Below, in pieces: positions 6,764 to 11,541 of a DNA stretch of 11,541 nucleotides (its first letter is position 1; the number at the start of each line of letters is the position of its first letter). The translations under genes and the position numbers were made by a program. The stretch lies in NCBI GenBank assembly GCA_005773755.1, contig SXHE01000757.1:1-11541 (forward strand). The letters are read 5' to 3'. Under the pieces are notes generated by a model. The model searched no databases and was not told the DNA's origin. It was given only the letters and a program-made list of their open reading frames with translations. The stretch is from Planctomycetia bacterium. GTDB taxonomy: Bacteria; Planctomycetota; Planctomycetia; Gemmatales; Gemmataceae.

Positions 6764-6830
6764 AAGGTCGAAGGTCGTAAAGTCGAAGACAATCCGGGTG
6801 GATGTCTTCGACTTTACGACCTTCGACCTT
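6764..6830. terminator. Perfect 28-bp inverted repeat between convergent genes, likely bidirectional terminator
   Basis: The arms 6764-6791 and 6803-6830 pair perfectly around an 11-base loop, a far more stable hairpin than a usual terminator. It begins 13 bases after the hisH stop and ends 4 bases before the stop of the converging proline-rich gene. No strong T tract follows on either strand, so termination would rest on stem stability. The arms are built from a repeated GTCGAAGGTCGTAAAGTCG-type unit, which suggests a dispersed repeat family. Confidence 0.75.
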
Positions 6831-6833
6831 CGA

Positions 6834-8831
6834 CTACTTGCCGCGGTTGAAGCCGGCGGGGTCGAACTCGTCGCCGCTCGGCCCGGTGACGGGCGGCTTG
6901 GGCGGGGCCGTCGTGCCGAACTGCGAGGCCGGAACGACCGGCGCGACGGGCTTCGCGCTGGCGTCCGCGGGCGGGATGAACGGCGGCACGGTCGGGATCG
7001 GCTTGGGCACGGGCGGCGCGGCCGGCGGCACCACGCGCGGCAGCGGCGGCAGCACCTCGACCGGCGGCGGGAGCACGGGTGACACCGACACCGTCGGCGG
7101 CTTCGGGAGCGCTGGCCCGCTCGGCGCGGCGGGCGGGATTCGCGGCAACAGCGGATCGTCCACCGGTGGACGCGGCAACGTCGGCGCGGCGGGCGGGATC
7201 GACGGCACCATAGGTACAAACGGCGCGGCCGGGACCGGCAGCGGTAGCGGAACCGGGTCGATGTAGGCCGGCGGTTCGGGAATCATCGGCACCGGCGGCT
7301 TCACCGGCAATTCGGGCGGAACAACGGGCGACACCGGGCGCGTCGGGGGCAGCACGTCCACCGGCGGCGGAAGCACCGGAGCCACCGGCGCGGTCATGGG
7401 CGGGGTCGGCGGCGCTACTGGTGGCGCGGCCAATGGCGTGCCCACCGCGAGCGCGGCCCACCCTTCCAGCGCCAGGTACACCGTAGCTTGCCGGCTCGCG
7501 ACCGCGGGCTGTTTCATCCCGCCGTGCGCGACGAGCGATTTCACCAGCAGCGGGCTGGCACCGGGGTCGTCCTTCTTCAACTGGCCGGCGACCGCGCGCA
7601 GGTTGGTTCGGGTCGCCAGCGGCCCGGCCTCGGCCGGGTTCACGCGCACCAGCTTGAACGTGCCGTTGTACCCGTCCTTCGCGTGGCAGCTCGCGCACTG
7701 GTTCGCGAGGAACGGCTGCACCCGCGAGCCGAACACCAGTGCCGCTTCGGGCGACACGTCCGGTTCGGGATCGACCGTGGGCGGTGTGGGCGGAACCGGT
7801 TGCGGCATCGGCGGCGTGGTCGGCCGCAGTTCGACTGTGATCGTCGGCACGGTGGGCGGGGCCATCCGCGGCCCGCCGCTTTCCGGCGGGAACTGCGACA
7901 GCGACGCCTCCAGCGAGCGGATCATGTCGGACGCGGCCTTGTTCACCGGCTGGAGCTTCTGCACCTCGTAGGCTTCGGTCAGCGCCTGTTCGCGCAGGCC
8001 GCTGAACATGCACCACTTGGCGACCTTCAGCCGCTCGGTCGGGTCTTTCGCCGACACTTTCGCGAGCATGAACTTGTACACCTCGTCCTTGCTCGCCGCG
8101 ACGAACTGCACCTGGCTCTTGGCGAACGGCCGGTCGAGCGCGCCCTGGCGCACGATCACTGTGTCGCCGTTCAGGGTCACCGGCCCTTCGATGAGTTTGT
8201 CGTTGTTCAGCACGAGGAACTTCCCCTCGACCGCGAGCGGACCGGCGGGCGGCACGACCGGTTGCGGCACCGGCAGCGGTTGCGGCTTCACGGGCGGTTC
8301 GAGTACCGGCGGCACCGCGGGCACCGGCGGCTTGGGCGCGGGCGTTTCCGGCAGCGCGGGAACGAACGGCGCGGGCGGAACTACCGGCTCGAAGGTCACG
8401 GGCGGCTTCACGGGCGGCACGAACGGCGGCGCGGGCACCGTCGGCACAGCCGGCACCGCGGGGAGAATAGGCAATGTGGGGATCGTCGGGGTCGGCAGCG
8501 GCGGGACGAGCGGCGAGGTTCCGCCGACGGTCGCGATGGGCGGCACCGGCAGCTCGTCCGGCTTCATCGGCGCGCTCGGCTTGAGCGCCGTCAGCACGGG
8601 CAGCGGCAGCGGGTCCGCACCGGTGTCCGGCACGCGCGGCAGCGCGAGCGGCTCATCCGGCGGCAGCACGACCGGCGGCAGCGCCAGCCGCGGCACGTCG
8701 GGCTGCACCTGTGGCGTGGGCGTCAGTGACGCCTTCGGCAGCGGCGGGGTCCGGTCCGGCAGCCGTGCATAGACGGTGACGCCGGCCGCGGCGACAGCCG
8801 CCGCGGTGACGAGCCAATAGGTTGTTTTCAT
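6834..8831 (-). CDS. Proline-rich membrane-anchored protein with one cytochrome c-type haem motif
   Basis: The 665-residue protein starts at MKTTYWLV. An uncleaved anchor or signal spans residues 3-19 (WLVTAAAVAAAGVTVYA), placing the rest outside the cytoplasm. Residues 24-196 are low-complexity Pro/Val/Leu/Ala sequence. Residues 198-313 are a folded domain without clear name: a beta-rich part (GKFLVLNNDKLIEGPV) followed by a helical part (KWCMFSGLREQALTEAYEV). After a short proline linker, residues 362-460 form a mono-haem cytochrome-like domain with CASCH at 379-383; HGGM places a possible axial methionine at 439. Residues 463-665 are again proline-rich, ending in FDPAGFNRGK. Single CXXCH modules in large exported proteins are common in planctomycetes. 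The likely role is an envelope-tethered redox or structural protein. In-frame ATGs at 8843 and 8882 would make it 4 or 17 residues longer but give a poorer signal. Haem attachment and partners are inferred. Confidence 0.85.
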   Translation of the reverse strand: MKTTYWLVTAAAVAAAGVTVYARLPDRTPPLPKASLTPTPQVQPDVPRLALPPVVLPPDEPLALPRVPDTGADPLPLPVLTALKPSAPMKPDELPVPPIATVGGTSPLVPPLPTPTIPTLPILPAVPAVPTVPAPPFVPPVKPPVTFEPVVPPAPFVPALPETPAPKPPVPAVPPVLEPPVKPQPLPVPQPVVPPAGPLAVEGKFLVLNNDKLIEGPVTLNGDTVIVRQGALDRPFAKSQVQFVAASKDEVYKFMLAKVSAKDPTERLKVAKWCMFSGLREQALTEAYEVQKLQPVNKAASDMIRSLEASLSQFPPESGGPRMAPPTVPTITVELRPTTPPMPQPVPPTPPTVDPEPDVSPEAALVFGSRVQPFLANQCASCHAKDGYNGTFKLVRVNPAEAGPLATRTNLRAVAGQLKKDDPGASPLLVKSLVAHGGMKQPAVASRQATVYLALEGWAALAVGTPLAAPPVAPPTPPMTAPVAPVLPPPVDVLPPTRPVSPVVPPELPVKPPVPMIPEPPAYIDPVPLPLPVPAAPFVPMVPSIPPAAPTLPRPPVDDPLLPRIPPAAPSGPALPKPPTVSVSPVLPPPVEVLPPLPRVVPPAAPPVPKPIPTVPPFIPPADASAKPVAPVVPASQFGTTAPPKPPVTGPSGDEFDPAGFNRGK

Positions 8832-8888
8832 AATGCCGCCCGCCATAGCGTCGGTCTTTCGGCGGAGCAAGAGGAATTGCACACAGCA

Positions 8889-8997
8889 GAACCTACCCCC
8901 CCCAACCCCCTTCCCGCCCAGGGGAGGGGGAGTAAGAGCGCGGTCTTCTTCTTTCTCCCCCTTCCCTCCCAGGGAAGGGGGTTGGGGGATTAGGTTC
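8889..8997. repeat. 109-bp palindromic C/G-run repeat in the divergent intergenic region
   Basis: The outer 7-bp ends (GAACCTA at 8889-8895, TAGGTTC at 8991-8997) and the 17-bp blocks CCCCCAACCCCCTTCCC (8899-8915) and GGGAAGGGGGTTGGGGG (8972-8988) are inverted copies. Each half is also a hairpin (CTTCCC...GGGAGG and CTTCCC...GGGAAG). It occupies most of the 188 bp between the divergent proline-rich gene and cinA, so both promoters must lie in or beside it. From memory, this NPPTPFP-encoding palindrome type is dispersed in planctomycetes and other bacteria. Confidence 0.8.
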
Positions 8998-9019
8998 TTC
9001 TGCCTTTCGAGGCCACATC

Positions 9020-10270
9020 ATGAAGGTCGAACTCGTCTCCATCGGCACCGAGCTGACCAGCGGGCAGAACCTCGACACCAACTGCCAGTGGCTCAGCCGG
9101 CGGCTCGCGGAGATCGGCGTGCCGGTCGCGTTCCACACCACGGTCGCCGACGACCTCGCGGACAACGTCGCCGTGTTCGCGCTCGCGTGCCAGCGGGCCG
9201 ACCTCGTCATCAGCACCGGCGGCCTCGGCCCCACGCAAGACGACCTGACGCGCGAAGTCATCGCGGCCGTGTGCGGCTTCCCCTTGAAGGAGCACGCTGA
9301 GTCGCTGGCGCACATCAAGGAGATGTTCGCACGGCGCGGGCGCACGATGCCGGAGCGCAACCACGTTCAGGCACTGATCCCGGCTAACGCGGAGGCGATC
9401 TACAACGTGTGCGGCACCGCGCCGGGCGTCTGGGCGAAGGCCGGGCGCGCGACCGTCATCGCCATGCCCGGCGTGCCGAGCGAGATGTACCGCATGTTTA
9501 CCGAACAGGTGCAGCCGCGACTCCTGACGATGGGTGTGGGCGGCGGCGTGTTCGTACAGCGCAAGATCAACACGTTCGGCGCGGGCGAGTCGATGATCGA
9601 GGACAAGCTGCTCGACCTGACGAAGCGCGGGCACGTCCCCGAAGTCGGCATCACGGTTAGCGATGCCGTCGTGTCGCTCCGCATCCTGGCGCAGGGCAAC
9701 TCGCTCGCGGACGTGCAATCGCAAATCGCCCCGGTCGAAGCCACCATCCGCGAACGTCTCGGTGAACTGGTCTTCGGCGCGGAAGACGACGAGTTGCAAG
9801 ACGTGGTCGTTCGGTTGCTTCACGAGAAGCGGCAAACGCTGGCGAGTGCGGAGAGCATCACGGGCGGGCTGGTGGCGCATCGCGTGTGCCTCGTGCCGGG
9901 CGCGAGCGACTTCTTTCGCGGCGGCGTGGTGAGCTACACCGACGACGTAAAGGCCCGCGAACTCGGCGTCCCCCCGGCCCTACTTCAACAGCACGGCGCG
10001 GTGAGCGAAGAGGTCGCCCGCGCGATGGCCGAGGGCGTGCGCAAGAAGTTCGGCACTGACCTGGGCGTCTCGACGACGGGCTTCGCGGGTCCGGGTGGCG
10101 GCACCGATGCGAACCCCGTGGGCACGGCCTACGTCGGCCTGGCCCACGCCAGCGGCTGCGACGTGATCCGCTGGGGCTGGATCGGCACCCGCTACGAGAT
10201 CATGTCCCGCACCGCGAAGCTGGCCCTCAACGCCGTGCGGCTGAAGTTGCAGGGCGAACGGCCGGTGTAA
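9020..10270 (+). CDS. cinA: CinA family protein: N-terminal molybdopterin-binding-like domain and C-terminal NMN deamidase
   Basis: The 416-residue protein has the standard two-domain CinA layout and length. Residues 1-170 are the molybdopterin-binding-like (COG1058) domain, linked in studied members to ADP-ribose pyrophosphatase activity: VSIGTELTSGQ (6-16), STGGLGPTQDDLT (65-77) and MPGVPSEM (149-156). A linker of about 80 residues follows. Residues 258-416 are the PncC-type nicotinamide mononucleotide amidohydrolase domain: SAESITGGL (276-284), GGVVSYTDDVK (301-311, with the expected K311) and GFAGPGGGT (354-362). It converts NMN to nicotinic acid mononucleotide for NAD recycling; the name comes from a competence link in other bacteria. 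GAGG at 9009-9012 lies seven bases before the ATG. The last four residues (ERPV) and the stop codon lie inside a dispersed repeat, so the C-terminus may have been reshaped by it. Confidence 0.94.
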   Translation: MKVELVSIGTELTSGQNLDTNCQWLSRRLAEIGVPVAFHTTVADDLADNVAVFALACQRADLVISTGGLGPTQDDLTREVIAAVCGFPLKEHAESLAHIKEMFARRGRTMPERNHVQALIPANAEAIYNVCGTAPGVWAKAGRATVIAMPGVPSEMYRMFTEQVQPRLLTMGVGGGVFVQRKINTFGAGESMIEDKLLDLTKRGHVPEVGITVSDAVVSLRILAQGNSLADVQSQIAPVEATIRERLGELVFGAEDDELQDVVVRLLHEKRQTLASAESITGGLVAHRVCLVPGASDFFRGGVVSYTDDVKARELGVPPALLQQHGAVSEEVARAMAEGVRKKFGTDLGVSTTGFAGPGGGTDANPVGTAYVGLAHASGCDVIRWGWIGTRYEIMSRTAKLALNAVRLKLQGERPV

Positions 10271-10319
10271 GCCGGCCGGTGTGAGCGATTGGCAAACGGC
10301 CGGCGTCAGCCGGCCGATG
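10257..10319. repeat. Tandem 25-bp REP-like repeat at the cinA 3' end
   Basis: Two direct copies (10257-10281 and 10295-10319) match at 22 of 25 positions with a 38-bp period. Each holds a hairpin: GGCCGGT-GTAA-GCCGGCC (10260-10277) and GGCCGGC-GTCA-GCCGGCC (10298-10315). The first copy overlaps the last cinA codons and provides its TAA. The second reaches to the Shine-Dalgarno (GAGGG, 10319-10323) of the next gene. Without a T tract it is not a classic terminator. Confidence 0.8.
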
Positions 10320-10332
10320 AGGGCGATTCCCA

Positions 10333-11262
10333 ATGATCCGCTTGTTAACACTGGTCCTCTTGCTCGCGACGACGTATCTCGTCGGCGCGCAGCTCGATGC
10401 CCGCGTGCGGAACGCGATGTCGGTCAAACTTCACCTCGAGACAATCGGCACGTTGCTCGCCTGGCGGAGAGGCCCAGACCCGAACAGTTACTACTCCACA
10501 TATTGGTACGGGTCTCCTTTCCCCCACGAGTTGTGGGGGCACGGTTGGAACCACAGCCGCGACCACAAGGAGCGGAAGGCGGTCAATTCGCAACTCGTTG
10601 CGTCCGCGTTCATTGTCGCGTGGGACGTTGTGCCGGCCGCTGCGGTCCTCGCGATGGGGCTGGTCGGTTGGATCGGCGGCGTGGGGCTAACGCGGACCGA
10701 ACGGCGCACGGCCGCACTCGTCCTCGGCGTGTGCGGGTGTGGGGTCGGCGGCCTTGTCGGGGCCGGCCTCGCGACATGGAGTATGGGTTGGGCGAACCGG
10801 ACCTGGGCACCCTGGCCGGGCGGTGCGGGCGAGGAGCTGTACCTGTTCGTTCGACGGATGATCGTCGCGAGCGATTGGGGCAAACCGAACTGGACCTTCT
10901 ACCGGCAGATGACGACCGGCGGGATGATCTGCGGGGCGGTTCTCGGCGCGCTCGCCCCGTGGCTCGGTCGCGAGGTCCGCCGGCTCACAGCAGGTCGACC
11001 CGAGCGCTGGCTGTTGCTCGCGTGCCTCGCGCATTCGGCCGTCGTGGTCCGTGTACTCCTCGAACGTCTTCGTAACTACTCCCCGCTTGAGTTCAGCCTG
11101 ACCGTCTTGATCGGGCCGGCTGCCATCCTCGCGGGAATCGCAACCGCCCGATTGAGGGGTGTGCGGTTGAATCGATGGGCCGTTTACGCCACCGTCTTGT
11201 GCGTGTGCGCTGTCGCCTACTTCCAGTGGCGCGTGTTCCTCGTGCCGTTGGTACGATTCTAG
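10333..11262 (+). CDS. Unrecognised polytopic membrane protein with a histidine cluster
   Basis: I do not recognise this 309-residue protein. A hydrophobic N-terminal helix (2-19) is followed by a polar, aromatic loop (20-88) with HELWGHGWNHSRDHK, in which H65, E66, H70, H74 and H78 could bind metal. Further hydrophobic segments lie around 89-117, 127-150, 196-213, 226-243, 253-275 and 281-300, giving about six or seven membrane spans. WTFYRQMTTGGMICGAV (187-203) leads into the fourth span. HELWGH fits the HEXXGH zinc motif known from dipeptidyl peptidase III (M49), but the rest is unlike that soluble enzyme, so the match may be chance. GAGGG at 10319-10323 supports the ATG. It lies 62 bases after cinA across a tandem repeat and may be co-transcribed with it. 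Confidence 0.75.
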   Translation: MIRLLTLVLLLATTYLVGAQLDARVRNAMSVKLHLETIGTLLAWRRGPDPNSYYSTYWYGSPFPHELWGHGWNHSRDHKERKAVNSQLVASAFIVAWDVVPAAAVLAMGLVGWIGGVGLTRTERRTAALVLGVCGCGVGGLVGAGLATWSMGWANRTWAPWPGGAGEELYLFVRRMIVASDWGKPNWTFYRQMTTGGMICGAVLGALAPWLGREVRRLTAGRPERWLLLACLAHSAVVVRVLLERLRNYSPLEFSLTVLIGPAAILAGIATARLRGVRLNRWAVYATVLCVCAVAYFQWRVFLVPLVRF

Positions 11263-11298
11263 ATCGCCTCGCGCCGGCCGTTCGCCCGCGCTCGCGCC

Positions 11299-11328
11299 TT
11301 GAGCCGATAGCGCGCGGGCTGCTATACT
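11299..11328 (+). promoter_or_regulatory. Putative sigma70-type promoter for the last gene
   Basis: TTGAGC (11299-11304, four of six matches to TTGACA) and TATACT (11323-11328, five of six to TATAAT) are separated by 18 bases, in the gap before ATG 11372. An AT-rich hexamer like this stands out in such GC-rich sequence. Confidence 0.5.
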
Positions 11329-11371
11329 GCCGGCGCTGCCCACTCCCGGCGGCCCCCCGGAGCGAATTGCG

Positions 11372-11541
11372 ATGTCGAAGGTTCTGCGCCAGCAGTTGAA
11401 GCTGTTGGAGACCGACTACCCCAACCAGCCGCTGGTCGCGCAGCGGGCCGATGTGCTCGAAATCAACCGCCTGCGCGCGCAGCTCGCGATGCCGCTCGTG
11501 GACGACAAACTGAACGAGATCGGCGTTGTTAAGAAAGAGCC
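11372..11541 (+). CDS. Unrecognised protein, 5' end only
   Basis: The frame is open from ATG 11372 to the window edge (56 codons plus two bases). The product begins MSKVLRQQLKLLETDYPNQP and continues as a charged, mostly helical stretch rich in Leu, Arg and Gln, with no signal peptide or membrane segment. GGAG at 11359-11362 lies nine bases before the start, and a good promoter candidate lies upstream. I cannot assign a family from this fragment. Confidence 0.7.
   Translation, partial: MSKVLRQQLKLLETDYPNQPLVAQRADVLEINRLRAQLAMPLVDDKLNEIGVVKKE

Noticed and set aside
7488..8729. 413-codon plus-strand frame rich in Arg, His and Gly
   Set aside because: It is the complement of the CCG-rich proline repeats of the cytochrome-like gene; composition explains it.
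8008..8772. Plus-strand Gly/Thr/Ser-rich frame resembling a PE-PGRS-like protein
   Set aside because: GGC/ACC-type runs are the antisense of proline codons; there is no folded domain or start signal.
6834..8831. CRISPR-like or tandem DNA repeats in the proline-rich gene
   Set aside because: The GGCGGC/ACC periodicity follows proline codons and is irregular, with no constant repeat and spacer lengths.

Overview
The window is GC-rich coding DNA that looks like a planctomycete chromosome, most likely a Gemmata-type (Gemmataceae) bacterium. I base this on the very high GC at third codon positions, a bifunctional AroD-AroE protein, a large proline-rich exported protein with a single CXXCH haem motif, and a different palindromic repeat at almost every gene border. 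The assignment is inference from gene style; no marker gene proves it. I see no rRNA, tRNA, CRISPR array or insertion sequence.

Layout. The left end (minus strand, 1-1379) is one uninterrupted reading frame. It joins a complete HpcH/HpaI-type aldolase to the N-terminal part of a D-isomer-specific 2-hydroxyacid dehydrogenase, and it runs off the window. The linker between the two enzymes contains a 110-bp inverted repeat that is translated in frame. Divergent from it is rpmG (bL33), followed by a clear intrinsic terminator. Next is a compact plus-strand cluster: aroDE (dehydroquinase plus shikimate dehydrogenase), a class I SAM methyltransferase, aroK (shikimate kinase) and pilD (prepilin peptidase). 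The last three overlap each other, which suggests translational coupling. hisH follows behind a 25-bp inverted repeat.

hisH converges on a 665-residue minus-strand gene for a proline-rich, membrane-anchored, cytochrome c-like protein. A perfect 28-bp inverted repeat lies between the two stops and probably ends transcription in both directions. Divergent from the cytochrome-like gene is cinA (NMN deamidase family). The shared intergenic region holds a C/G-rich double-hairpin repeat. A tandem REP-like repeat supplies the stop codon of cinA and leads into an unrecognised polytopic membrane protein with a histidine cluster (HELWGH). The window ends in the first 56 codons of an unrecognised gene with a good sigma70-like promoter.

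Together the genes cover aromatic amino-acid biosynthesis (three shikimate-pathway activities in two genes), one step of histidine biosynthesis, type IV pilin/pseudopilin processing, pyridine-nucleotide salvage, translation and an envelope redox protein. No classical defence or mobile system is present. The most unusual features are the repeat-linked aldolase-dehydrogenase fusion and the density of distinct palindromic repeat families at gene ends.
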